64,000 bases of DNA, taken from positions 1-64,000 of the forward strand of contig UQFN01000004.1 of assembly GCA_900540365.1 (NCBI GenBank). The letters are read 5' to 3'. This stretch comes from an uncultured Mollicutes bacterium. GTDB lineage: Bacteria; Bacillota_I; Bacilli_A; RFN20; CAG-826. Shown here piece by piece: positions 36,105 to 43,965 of this stretch. Position 1 is the stretch's first letter, and every line of letters begins with the position of its first letter. Position numbers and translations under genes: made by a program. Under the pieces are notes generated by a model that saw nothing but the letters and a program-made list of their open reading frames with translations, made no database searches and had not been told where the DNA came from.

Positions 36105-36809
36105 TTAAATACTAAATTTATATCTTTTAAGATTAACTTTATTATTTTTAACTTCAATTTTATCTGCTATTAGAAGTTGCTTTTGAGCGTTAATTCCTCC
36201 AAAAGCATAATTGGTGGATAATAAACCTTTTGCATTAACAATTTTATAACAAGGGTAGAGAAATTGATTTTTATTGTTATGTAATATATTTCCAACTACA
36301 CGGCTATAATTTTTATTTTTTATATAAACTGCTATATCTTTATAAGTACTGACTTTATTTTTAGGAATTAGAGTAAGATAATTAAATATTAAATCTTTAA
36401 GTTCATAATTTTTAAAAGAATTATATAAATTAAAAATTCTAAGGAAAGCATCATTAATATCAATATTTTTTGGAATATTTAACATTATAGTTTTAAGATG
36501 ATTTTTATTTAATAAAAAATAAAAGTTATTTTCTTCGATACACGTAGTATTTATACAAATATTATTTGCTTTAAAATCCTCTTCAAAATAAGAAGTAATT
36601 AAGCTTGATGATAAAATATTTTCATTTTTTACAAATTTATATGTTTCTATTTTGTTAGATAAAAAAGAAGTTATATAAATAACTATTTGATTATTTAAAA
36701 TAATATCTTTTTTAAAAGGCAATACTTTAATATTTTCCTTTAATAATTTCTTTGATATCTCGTAATTGAAAAAAGCTTGATTATAAATGATGACAATATC
36801 TAAACACAT
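36105..36809 (-). CDS. MGMT/ATL-like protein with unusual active site and extra N-terminal domain
   Basis: 234 aa. The C-terminal 100 residues match the methylated-DNA-protein cysteine methyltransferase DNA-binding domain: LTLIPKNKVSTYKDIAVYI, then YSRVVGNILHNN (arginine finger retained) and YPCYKIVNAKGLL with Cys187. The family motif is PCHRV; here it reads PCYKI, so the His of the Cys-His-Glu triad is Tyr, and the usual Glu appears as Asp. The first 130 residues are Ile/Asn-rich and match nothing I recognise. Repair activity is therefore doubtful; it may be an alkyltransferase-like DNA-binding protein. It overlaps the upstream HAD gene by 1 nt (TAATG). Confidence 0.7.
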   Translation of the reverse strand: MCLDIVIIYNQAFFNYEISKKLLKENIKVLPFKKDIILNNQIVIYITSFLSNKIETYKFVKNENILSSSLITSYFEEDFKANNICINTTCIEENNFYFLLNKNHLKTIMLNIPKNIDINDAFLRIFNLYNSFKNYELKDLIFNYLTLIPKNKVSTYKDIAVYIKNKNYSRVVGNILHNNKNQFLYPCYKIVNAKGLLSTNYAFGGINAQKQLLIADKIEVKNNKVNLKRYKFSI

Positions 36810-37591
36810 TAAATAACTTCAAAATGCTTTAAAGCATTATAAATTCCATTATCATCGATATTTGTAGTGACAAAATAAGCTGTTTTTTTAGCTTCTTCAT
36901 GACCATTACCCATACAAACGCTATATTTAACTTCTTTAAACATATTTATATCGTTATTTTCATCACCAATCGCCATTAATTCGTTTTCATGATAACCAAA
37001 GTATTTTTTAAACGCTTCAATACCTTCAGTTTTAGTGTAATTTGTTGGCAAAAGTTCAATTGAATATTGAGAAAAACGACCAAATTTAAAATTTGGGAAA
37101 TTATTCTTTATATCGTTATCGAAAGCTTCTTCACAAAAAGCTTGAACACATACGACTTCTTGATTTTTATATTGCTCTATTGAATTTGGACGAGGTTCAT
37201 AAAAAATTGAATAAAAATTATTAACGATATTTTCATCAAAAATTTTAATAAAAGAAGATTTTTTAGTTAATAAATGATATGAAATTTTATGTTCTTCAAA
37301 ATAACTTAACAAGAAATGTAAATCTTTTTTATTAAATGACTTTACATAAAGATTTTTGTGATTTAAAAAAGCACATCCGCCGTTTTGAGTTACATATCCA
37401 TCAAATTTTATTGTATTGAAAACATTTAAATTTTCTAATGAATAAAAACTACGTGCGCTATTAATAATTAATTTAACCCCATTATGATGTGCTAGATTAA
37501 GTGCTTCTAAAGTACTTTGAGGTATTTCTTTTTTATTATGATCAAACAATGTCCGATCAAAATCGATAAAGATTGCTTTAATTTTATCCAT
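36809..37591 (-). CDS. Cof-type HAD-IIB family phosphatase
   Basis: 260 aa. Motif I is AIFIDFDRTLFDHN, with Arg replacing the usual Gly of DxDGTL. Motif II is INSARSFYSL, and motif IV is AIGDENNDINMFKEV. HAD phosphatase of unknown substrate. It forms an operon with the MGMT-like gene downstream. A GATAAT box lies 8 nt before the ATG with no Shine-Dalgarno, so the start may be leaderless. The Gly-to-Arg change in motif I distinguishes it from the other two Cof HADs here. Confidence 0.85.
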   Translation of the reverse strand: MDKIKAIFIDFDRTLFDHNKKEIPQSTLEALNLAHHNGVKLIINSARSFYSLENLNVFNTIKFDGYVTQNGGCAFLNHKNLYVKSFNKKDLHFLLSYFEEHKISYHLLTKKSSFIKIFDENIVNNFYSIFYEPRPNSIEQYKNQEVVCVQAFCEEAFDNDIKNNFPNFKFGRFSQYSIELLPTNYTKTEGIEAFKKYFGYHENELMAIGDENNDINMFKEVKYSVCMGNGHEEAKKTAYFVTTNIDDNGIYNALKHFEVI

Positions 37592-37717
37592 GTAAATATA
37601 TTATCATTAATTCTTCTTAAATTTTAAATAAAATAAGCAAAACTTGAATTTTTGTATAAAAGCCAAAGTAAAACTTTAAAAATTATAGATAAGTGTCTAT
37701 TTTTTAATTTTTTAGAC

Positions 37718-37746
37718 TATAATAATAACGTTCGTTACAAACGAAC
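37718..37746 (+). promoter_or_regulatory. -10 box followed by TetR-type palindrome
   Basis: TATAAT (37718-37723), then a perfect 17-bp palindrome GTTCGTT (37730-37736), ACA, AACGAAC (37740-37746), at about +1 to +17 of the predicted transcript. Position and size fit a repressor operator for the ABC exporter downstream. A 62-codon reading frame across 37652-37840 is not considered coding. Confidence 0.6.
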
Positions 37747-37841
37747 TAGTTTAACTGTTTTTCGATATTTCTATTTACCCCTAAACTTATTCATATACAA
37801 ATATCCCTTAATGGTTAAACTTTTTTTAATAAATAAGTAAG

Positions 37842-37870
37842 TTGAAGAAATATATATCTCGATATAAAAT
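37842..37870 (+). promoter_or_regulatory. Second, leaderless promoter of the ABC exporter
   Basis: TTGAAG (37842-37847), 17 nt, TAAAAT (37865-37870), 6 nt, ATG 37877. No Shine-Dalgarno. Transcription would start at the ATG. Confidence 0.6.
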
Positions 37871-37876
37871 TAACAT

Positions 37877-39619
37877 ATGTTTAAACGATTTATTGCTTAT
37901 TATAAACCATATAAGCGGATGTTTTTACTAGACATGTTAGCTAGCCTTTTAATATCTTTAATTGGTATGGGATATCCATTATTGACTAATAAAATTTTAA
38001 AAGATATTGTTCCTAGTGAAACAATGGATATAGATAGCAAAGTTAAATTTATCTTACTATTTGGTTTTGGATTATTAGCTTGTTATTTAATTAGAATGGC
38101 TTTACGTTTTTTTGTTCAGTATTATGGACACGTTATCGGTGTTAAAATGCAGGCTGATATGCGTAAAGATATGTTTAATAAACTTCAAAGACTCCCTTTT
38201 TCTTATTATGATGAACATGAAACAGGAAAAATTATGTCTAGAATGACGAATGATTTAATCGATGTTAGTGAATTAGCTCATCATGGTCCAGAAAATTTAT
38301 TTATAAGCGGAATAACAATCATTCTTTCTTTTTCTTATTTAGCTACAATTGAATGGAGATTTGCTTTAATTCTTTTATCTTGCGTACCATTTTTATTATT
38401 GATTACGATATTTAATAGAAAAAAGATGAGTAAAGCTTTTAGAGAAACTAGACAAAGCGTGGCAGTAATTAATGCATCATTAGAATCTTCGATTTCAGGA
38501 ATTAGAGTTACAAAAGCTTTTACTAATGATCAAAAAGAGTTAGAAAAATTTGAAGTTGGAAATAAAACATATGTTAAAAAAAGAAGTGTTGCTTATAAAG
38601 CAATGGGGCAGTTTCAATCTTCAACAACCTTTATTACTGACTTGTTTAATGTTGTTTTGTTAATTGGGGGAGGGTTACTTGCAATTTTACAACCTGAAGT
38701 TTTTGAATTAGCTGACTATACAACATTTGTAGTTTCAGTTAGTTTATTTATTACTCCATTAACAACTTTAATAAATTTTGTTGAACAATATCAAAATGGT
38801 GTTACTGGTTTTAGAAGATTTTTAGAAATTTTAGATACTGAAGAAGAAATTGAAGATCCTCATGCGATTAATGTTAAAAAACTTGATGGAAATATTAAAT
38901 TTGATCATGTTTCTTTCCATTACGAAACTAGTAAGGGAATTTTAAAAGATGTTAGTTTTGAAATTAAACAAGGACAAACCATTGCTTTAGTTGGAAATAG
39001 TGGTGGAGGTAAAACAACTATTTGTCATTTAATTCCTAATTTTTATAAAGTAAGCGAAGGGCATATTTATATTGACAATATTGATATTAATAAATTAACG
39101 TTTAAAAGTTTAAGAGGAAATATTGGTATTGTACAACAAGATGTTTTTTTGTTTAATGGCTCGATTAGAGAAAATATTTTATATGGTAAATTAGATGCCA
39201 CTGAAGAAGAGTTAATTGCTGCAGCAAAGCGTGCAAATATTCACGATTATGTTATGAGTTTAGAAAATGGATATGATACTGAAATCGGAGAAAGAGGAAT
39301 TAAACTAAGTGGTGGACAAAAACAAAGGTTATCGATTGCGAGAGTATTTTTAAAAAATCCTTCAATTTTGATTTTAGATGAAGCTACTAGCGCTTTAGAT
39401 AATACTACTGAAGCTCAAATCCAAGAATCTCTTGATGAATTAACTAAAAATCGTACGACAGTTGTAGTAGCTCATCGTTTATCAACAATTAAAAATGCAG
39501 ATGAAATTTATGTATTAGATGAAGGAAAAATTGTTGAACATGGCACCCATGAAGATCTTTTAAAGAAAAATGGAGAATATGCTAAACTTTATTATCAACA
39601 ATTTAAATTGAATAAGTAA
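37877..39619 (+). CDS. ABC exporter, membrane and ATPase domains fused
   Basis: 580 aa half-transporter of the ABCB/MsbA-like type. The N-terminal six-helix membrane domain covers about 1-310 and the ATP-binding domain about 335-575: Walker A LVGNSGGGKTTICH, signature LSGGQKQRLSIAR, Walker B ILILDEATSALD, H-loop VAHRLST. Works as a homodimer, or with a partner if one exists elsewhere, exporting drugs, lipids or peptides. A TetR-type palindrome upstream suggests substrate-induced control. Followed 1 nt later by the serine dehydratase gene, an unrelated partner in an operon. Confidence 0.93.
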   Translation: MFKRFIAYYKPYKRMFLLDMLASLLISLIGMGYPLLTNKILKDIVPSETMDIDSKVKFILLFGFGLLACYLIRMALRFFVQYYGHVIGVKMQADMRKDMFNKLQRLPFSYYDEHETGKIMSRMTNDLIDVSELAHHGPENLFISGITIILSFSYLATIEWRFALILLSCVPFLLLITIFNRKKMSKAFRETRQSVAVINASLESSISGIRVTKAFTNDQKELEKFEVGNKTYVKKRSVAYKAMGQFQSSTTFITDLFNVVLLIGGGLLAILQPEVFELADYTTFVVSVSLFITPLTTLINFVEQYQNGVTGFRRFLEILDTEEEIEDPHAINVKKLDGNIKFDHVSFHYETSKGILKDVSFEIKQGQTIALVGNSGGGKTTICHLIPNFYKVSEGHIYIDNIDINKLTFKSLRGNIGIVQQDVFLFNGSIRENILYGKLDATEEELIAAAKRANIHDYVMSLENGYDTEIGERGIKLSGGQKQRLSIARVFLKNPSILILDEATSALDNTTEAQIQESLDELTKNRTTVVVAHRLSTIKNADEIYVLDEGKIVEHGTHEDLLKKNGEYAKLYYQQFKLNK

Positions 39620-39620
39620 A

Positions 39621-40805
39621 ATGAAATCAGTAAGAGACGTTTATATTATTGGAAATGGTCCAAGTTCTTCTCATACGATGGGTCCAAGTTTTGCTGTTGA
39701 TTATATATTAAATAAATATCCAAATTTAGATAAAATTGAAGTTATTTTATGTGGATCATTAGCATTTACTGGCAAAGGTCATTTAACTGATAAAATTATT
39801 AGTGAAAAATTATCACACATAAAACATAACATCGTTTTTGATTTTAAAAGAAAAGTAGAGCATCCTAATACCTTGTTTTTTAAAATTTTTCAAAATAATG
39901 AAGAATTTAATGAACAAGTTATTTCGATTGGTGGAGGCAGTATTTTAACTAGTGATAACGTCGATGAATCGACTAGAGAAGTTTATCATGAACATTTTTT
40001 AAGTGAAATACTTAAATATTGTGATTTTCATAACTTGACTTTATTTCAATATATTACAAAACATGAAGATAAAGATTTACTTTTTTATTTAGGTAGAGTT
40101 TATGAAACTATGGAAAATGCCATAACAAATGGTATTAGTAAGAGTGGATATTTACCTGGGAGTTTAAAAGTAAAGCGAAAAGCTAAAGATATGTATGAAA
40201 GAAGAACTTCAAGTTTATTTGAAGAAATTGAAATAAAAGTTACTACAGCTGCATTTGCAGTTAGTGAAGAAAATGCATCAGGAGGAATAGTTGTAACAGC
40301 TCCTACTTGCGGTAGTTGTGGAGTTATTCCGGGTGTTATTACTTATTTAAAATATAAAGGTATTAGCAAAGAAAAAATAATTGAAGGTTTAGCTGTAGCT
40401 GGTTTAATTGGAGTTATTGTAAAAACTAATGCTTCTGTTAGTGGCGCAGTTAGTGGTTGTCAAGCTGAAATAGGAGTTGCTAGCGCAATGGCAAGCGCGT
40501 TAATTATGCATGCATTTGGTTATGATAATTATAAAATTGCTCAAGCGAGTGAAATTGCTTTAGAACATTCACTTGGATTAACTTGTGATCCTATTAAAGG
40601 ATATGTTCAAATTCCTTGTATTGAAAGAAATGCTATCTTTGCTTTAAAAGCCATAAATAGTGCATCATTAGCATCATTTATATCTTCTAGTACTAATAAG
40701 ATAACTTTTGACGATATTGTTAAAACAATGTATGAAACAGGCAATGATATTAAAAAAGGTTATAAAGAAACTTCTAAAAAAGGAATGTCAAAATTAAAAA
40801 TTTAA
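39621..40805 (+). CDS. L-serine ammonia-lyase, iron-sulfur type
   Basis: 394 aa single-chain enzyme joining the beta (SdaAB-like) and alpha (SdaAA-like) domains. Converts L-serine to pyruvate and ammonia. The N-terminus GNGPSSSHTMGPSFAV is the beta domain substrate motif. The alpha domain has APTCGSCGVIPG and three cluster Cys in SGCQAEIG, LTCDPIKG and IPCIERN. Slightly shorter than the 450-aa enteric enzymes, missing part of the linker. Starts 1 nt after the ABC exporter stop without its own ribosome site, so it depends on coupling. Confidence 0.92.
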   Translation: MKSVRDVYIIGNGPSSSHTMGPSFAVDYILNKYPNLDKIEVILCGSLAFTGKGHLTDKIISEKLSHIKHNIVFDFKRKVEHPNTLFFKIFQNNEEFNEQVISIGGGSILTSDNVDESTREVYHEHFLSEILKYCDFHNLTLFQYITKHEDKDLLFYLGRVYETMENAITNGISKSGYLPGSLKVKRKAKDMYERRTSSLFEEIEIKVTTAAFAVSEENASGGIVVTAPTCGSCGVIPGVITYLKYKGISKEKIIEGLAVAGLIGVIVKTNASVSGAVSGCQAEIGVASAMASALIMHAFGYDNYKIAQASEIALEHSLGLTCDPIKGYVQIPCIERNAIFALKAINSASLASFISSSTNKITFDDIVKTMYETGNDIKKGYKETSKKGMSKLKI

Positions 40806-40807
40806 TA

Positions 40808-40858
40808 AAATAGTTTAGTTTTGCAAGGTTATTTATAAAAAATAAGCACTTTTTTATT
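40808..40858 (+). repeat. Dispersed repeat, copy C (longest)
   Basis: AATAGTTTAGTTTTGCAAGG then TTATTTATAAAAAATAAGC and ACTTTTTTATTA. It begins within 5 nt of the serine dehydratase stop. Used here as the reference copy. Confidence 0.65.
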
Positions 40859-40930
40859 AATAATAAAAAGATTTTTGTATTAAAAGAATTATTTTTTTGC
40901 TATTATCTATGTAAATAAAGAGGTTTTTTT

Positions 40931-42055
40931 ATGGTCAAAATTAAAGAAGTAAAAACAAAAAAAGATATAAAAAACTTTATTATGTTTCCAATTCGTTTAT
41001 ATAAAAATTGTAAATATTATGTACCTCAGTTTTATAGTGATGAGAAAAAATTGTTTACAAAAAGAAATATTTATAAAGATGTTACAAAGCATAAATTCTT
41101 TTTAGCTTATAAAGATAACAAATTAGTAGGTCGAATTCAAGCTATTATTCAACTTCAATATAACTCAATGCATAATGAAAAACGCATTAGATTTGGAAGA
41201 TTTGATTGTATTAATGATAAAAAAGTTTCAAGAGCTTTACTTGATGCAGTTGTTAAATATGGAAAAGAAGAAGGAATGGACACATTATGTGGACCATTAA
41301 ATTATACGGATGCTGATCGCGAAGGTCTTTTAATTGAAGGTTTTGATGAATTATCAACATTATTTGAATCTTATAACTATCCTTATTATAAAGATTTAAT
41401 GGATGATTATGGGTTAGTTAAAGAAGTTGATTGGTATGAATTCCATTTAACTCGTCCAGATTTAATTCCTGATAAATTGCAAAGAATAATTGATAGAGCT
41501 TTTGAATCAAATAATTTACATTTAGCTCCAACTAATATGTCTAAAAGAAAATATATTAATAAGTATGGTTATGAAGCAATGAATGTTTTAAATGAAGCTT
41601 ATAAAGATTTATATGGCGTTGTTCCTCTTGATGAAAAAATGAAACGTCAAACTTTAGATCAAGCTCGTTTAATTTTAAAAAAAGAATTTTTACCTATTAT
41701 TTTAGATAAAGATGAAAAAGTAGTCGGCTTTGGATTATGTATGCCTTCAATCGCTCAAGCTTTAGCAGGTAGCAGTGGAAAATTATCCAATCCTATTACT
41801 TTATTTAAAGTTTTAAAAACATTAAATAAACCTGAAGGAGCTGAATTATTATTAGTTGGTTTATTACCAAAATATAAAGGAACAGGTATCAATTCTGTTT
41901 TTATTCAAGATATGTTAAATGGCTTTACAAGACGCGGTTTAAAATTTTATGAAACTAACTTAAATTTAGAGTACAATACCGCAGTTATGAGCCAACGGAA
42001 ATGGTTTAATTCAAGACAACATAAAAAAAGAAGATGTTATGTGAAAAGTATTTAA
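40931..42055 (+). CDS. GNAT-like acetyltransferase, two-domain (YghO type)
   Basis: 374 aa. N-terminal half: VKEVKTKKDIKNFIMFPIRLYK and FLAYKDNKLVGRIQAII with CGPLNYTDADREGLLIEG. C-terminal half: a GNAT-like acetyl-CoA site, LLVGLLPKYKGTGINSVFIQDML, ending NTAVMSQRKWF. Similar proteins are annotated N-acetyltransferase YghO; the substrate is unknown. AAGAGG ribosome site. It is the last ordinary gene before the mobile island. Confidence 0.8.
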   Translation: MVKIKEVKTKKDIKNFIMFPIRLYKNCKYYVPQFYSDEKKLFTKRNIYKDVTKHKFFLAYKDNKLVGRIQAIIQLQYNSMHNEKRIRFGRFDCINDKKVSRALLDAVVKYGKEEGMDTLCGPLNYTDADREGLLIEGFDELSTLFESYNYPYYKDLMDDYGLVKEVDWYEFHLTRPDLIPDKLQRIIDRAFESNNLHLAPTNMSKRKYINKYGYEAMNVLNEAYKDLYGVVPLDEKMKRQTLDQARLILKKEFLPIILDKDEKVVGFGLCMPSIAQALAGSSGKLSNPITLFKVLKTLNKPEGAELLLVGLLPKYKGTGINSVFIQDMLNGFTRRGLKFYETNLNLEYNTAVMSQRKWFNSRQHKKRRCYVKSI

Positions 42056-42060
42056 TTTCA

Positions 42061-42092
42061 ACAAAAACATCTTAAAACTCAATTATTTTTAC
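42061..42092 (-). repeat. Dispersed repeat, copy D (minus)
   Basis: Reverse complement AATAATTGAGTTTTAAGATG then TTTTTGT. It starts a few nt after the GNAT stop codon. Confidence 0.6.
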
Positions 42093-42189
42093 AAATTTAA
42101 CATTTATAAAACTTACAATAGAGAATTATTATAACAACATTTTAGTATTCTAAAACTTGTATAAATAATTGACTTATTTAAATAAAAAA

Positions 42190-42215
42190 ACAGGATTTTG
42201 TTAATCCTGTAAATT
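42190..42215 (+). terminator. Hairpin, probable terminator after the GNAT gene
   Basis: ACAGGATT (42190-42197), TTGTT loop, AATCCTGT (42203-42210), then AAATTTTT, an imperfect T-run. Confidence 0.6.
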
Positions 42216-42250
42216 TTTAAATGCCTCTGTACACGAGAGATATACACTTT

Positions 42251-42294
42251 GAGAGGTACCCCTTTCCTAATGTCTATGATTTGGGGTACCTCTC
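42251..42294. repeat. Perfect 12-bp inverted repeat at the island's left end
   Basis: GAGAGGTACCCC (42251-42262) and GGGGTACCTCTC (42283-42294), 20-nt spacer. Immediately left is another small symmetric element, CTCT (42226-42229) with AGAG (42236-42239). Unusually G/C-rich here. It could be an end structure, a recombination site or a terminator for the minus-strand genes. Confidence 0.75.
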
Positions 42295-42332
42295 ATGCTA
42301 ATCAGAGCGTTTTTCAATTATTTAAGTTCTTA

Positions 42333-42713
42333 TTAATCAATTGCAAGAATTTCAGTTTGGTCGCTTGCAATGATATTTCTAAGCGAAACACCATCTATCT
42401 TGCCATTATCAAGCAAGTCATTCACGTCGTCAAAAATGCCTAAATACATGTCCAAATCTTTTCCCTCGGCATTTGGATATTCGTTAACGGGTATTTCGAA
42501 TAGTTGAATATGTGCTTTGTCTGATTTATTGAATTTAATACGGATTTCTTTTTCGTATCCAATAGTATCTCTTGTAACTCTAAAAATTCTATTCTTATAC
42601 TGGAATTCCATTCCCCATATTACACCATCATAATTGTAATTTTCAGGAGTAGGACCATTTCTAGTGAATCCTTCAATAAATTCTTCAATGTTTTTGAATT
42701 CTTTATTTGCCAT
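42333..42713 (-). CDS. Hypothetical protein of the island
   Basis: 126 aa, soluble and acidic at the C-terminus. No family recognised. It contains a beta-rich middle part (GVIWGMEFQYKNRIFRVTRDTIG, then EIRIKFNKSD) and a helical end (GIFDDVNDLLDNGKIDGVSL). AAGGAG before the ATG. It follows the MGGRGS protein by 10 nt on the same strand and is probably co-transcribed. An immunity or accessory role for that protein is only a guess from the pairing. Confidence 0.6.
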   Translation of the reverse strand: MANKEFKNIEEFIEGFTRNGPTPENYNYDGVIWGMEFQYKNRIFRVTRDTIGYEKEIRIKFNKSDKAHIQLFEIPVNEYPNAEGKDLDMYLGIFDDVNDLLDNGKIDGVSLRNIIASDQTEILAID

Positions 42714-42723
42714 ATTTAACTCC

Positions 42724-43107
42724 TTATTTTTTATGATTCTTTAACCAGCTGTTGACTTTGTCGATGACAATTTTGTCACTGCTTGTTGGTGACGTAACAG
42801 TCCCTTTATGATAAACACCATAATGAACATGAGGTTGTTTACCATCATGGGAATGTAGAAAATCAATTGACTTAACTAATTGATGCTTGTCATCGTAAAA
42901 TGCAATGTGCTTTAATTCGCCTTTTTGCAAAACAGCATAGATGCGGTTTTCTGTATGACTCATTTCTGGTGCCTTAACAGATTTATTTGGACGTTCAAGC
43001 ACTTTAATATTATCATCAATCATCCCAATTGAGAAGTATGTTTGTCCGCCATCTCTAAAAGCGAAATTGCCACTATTGACATCAACAAAGCTACCTCTTC
43101 CACCCAT
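42724..43107 (-). CDS. Phage-type protein with MGGRGS start
   Basis: 127 aa. Begins MGGRGSFVDVNSGNF, a start common to small proteins near phage head-morphogenesis genes and to some polymorphic-toxin-related proteins in Firmicutes. The core has AVLQKGELKHIAFYDDKHQLVKSIDF and a histidine-rich HSHDGKQPHVHYGVYHKG motif that I recall from phage and integrative-element hypothetical proteins. No enzymatic role known to me. It sits 1 nt after the DUF4417 stop, so it is coupled. GGAGG ribosome site lies within the end of the upstream gene. Confidence 0.6.
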   Translation of the reverse strand: MGGRGSFVDVNSGNFAFRDGGQTYFSIGMIDDNIKVLERPNKSVKAPEMSHTENRIYAVLQKGELKHIAFYDDKHQLVKSIDFLHSHDGKQPHVHYGVYHKGTVTSPTSSDKIVIDKVNSWLKNHKK

Positions 43108-43108
43108 A

Positions 43109-43705
43109 TCAGTCCTCCTCCTTTCTTAAAATTTGAATTCTATCCATTTGAAACAAAGATAGTTGCTCGTACTCTGAAGAAATTTCAAAAGTATCGCAAA
43201 AATCTATAAAAATAAATTTTCCATCCATACCTTCTATTGGTTTTCCTCTTACCAAAATTAGGGATGGTTCTATCCTTTTCACCATTTCATTAAAACCATC
43301 AATGAATTGCTTTTTATTTTTGCTAACGCCAACAGTAGAAATAGCGACAACGCTTCCTTTTTCAATGTAATTAAAACAAATATCATATGTTCTACTATCG
43401 GCCCAAGTAATGGTAGGGATTACTTTAATACCTAGGTATTGCAACCATGCGCCAACCCATAGTCCATGCCTAACGTTTTCTTCAATTTGGCAAGGCTCCA
43501 TATTTGTATATGCGCTATAATCCGGTGTTGTTACAGCCAAGAAGTCATATGCTTTCCTAACAAAAGAAAATATATCGTTGTAAATACGATTGATGGTTTT
43601 ATCAAATTGAAAGTTTAGCAAAACCTTAGTTTCTTTATTTTTGGTAGATTTTATATTTGAAAAAGATGCATATTTAACCTGATTCCAATCAATAGTTTCA
43701 AGCAA
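43109..43705 (-). CDS. DUF4417 domain protein
   Basis: 198 aa with a TTG start (43705-43703), preceded by AAAAGGAA. Sequence landmarks of the DUF4417 family are VTTPDYSAYTNMEP, GAWLQYLGIKVIPTITWADSRTYD and KGSVVAISTVGVSKNKK, followed by a helix (QFIDGFNEMVKRIEPSLILVRG). DUF4417 is found in phages and conjugative elements; the function is unknown. Ends in TGA, one of three here. Reads in series with the small gene at 43717 upstream and the MGGRGS gene downstream. Confidence 0.72.
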   Translation of the reverse strand: MLETIDWNQVKYASFSNIKSTKNKETKVLLNFQFDKTINRIYNDIFSFVRKAYDFLAVTTPDYSAYTNMEPCQIEENVRHGLWVGAWLQYLGIKVIPTITWADSRTYDICFNYIEKGSVVAISTVGVSKNKKQFIDGFNEMVKRIEPSLILVRGKPIEGMDGKFIFIDFCDTFEISSEYEQLSLFQMDRIQILRKEED

Positions 43706-43716
43706 AGATTCCTTTT

Positions 43717-43803
43717 TTAAATATGTGTTCCTTTTTCATCTTTTGGCCATCCATCGGGCAATGGCTTAATTAAATTAAATTTTTCTTTTTCACTTAGACC
43801 CAT
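43717..43803 (-). CDS. Tiny reading frame (28 aa) upstream of DUF4417
   Basis: ATG at 43803-43801, TAA at 43719-43717, encoding MGLSEKEKFNLIKPL then PDGWPKDEKGTHI. A strong AAGGAGG lies 7 nt upstream. It ends 11 nt before the TTG start of DUF4417. It may be a leader peptide or the remains of a longer gene whose frame was broken. The PLPDGWP string looks like an ordinary protein interior. Confidence 0.5.
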   Translation of the reverse strand: MGLSEKEKFNLIKPLPDGWPKDEKGTHI

Positions 43804-43881
43804 ATACGGTCCTCCTTTTCATAGATTTGAAAATAATATTTGGATACCGTATAATGGATTTACTCAAGATTCCTATACGGT
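43803..43881. repeat. Three copies of TATACGGT
   Basis: TATACGGT at 43803-43810 and 43874-43881, and its reverse complement ACCGTATA at 43846-43853. The last two can pair as an 8-bp hairpin; the first overlaps the start codon of the 28-aa frame. They lie upstream of the minus-strand island genes and may be operators. The rest of 43806-43965 has a CTTATC/GATAAG hairpin (43924-43943) after the ImmA gene. Confidence 0.5.
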
Positions 43882-43965
43882 TTCTGATGACGCTAGTGAT
43901 GTTGGTAGCATCGTTAGCGTTTTTTCTTATCGAGGTAGATAAGACAACTAAATTATTATCTGCTT

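Noticed and set aside
37628..37665. Further copy of the dispersed repeat before the ABC exporter
   Set aside because: Only ACTTGAATTTT and TATAAAA match, not above chance in this A/T-rich DNA.
37652..37840. 62-codon frame before the ABC exporter
   Set aside because: Aromatic and Lys-rich composition without pattern, it crosses the promoter and palindrome, and has no ribosome site.
42249..42443. Plus-strand frame over the palindrome and the 42333 gene
   Set aside because: It is antisense to the better supported minus-strand gene and includes the hairpin sequence.
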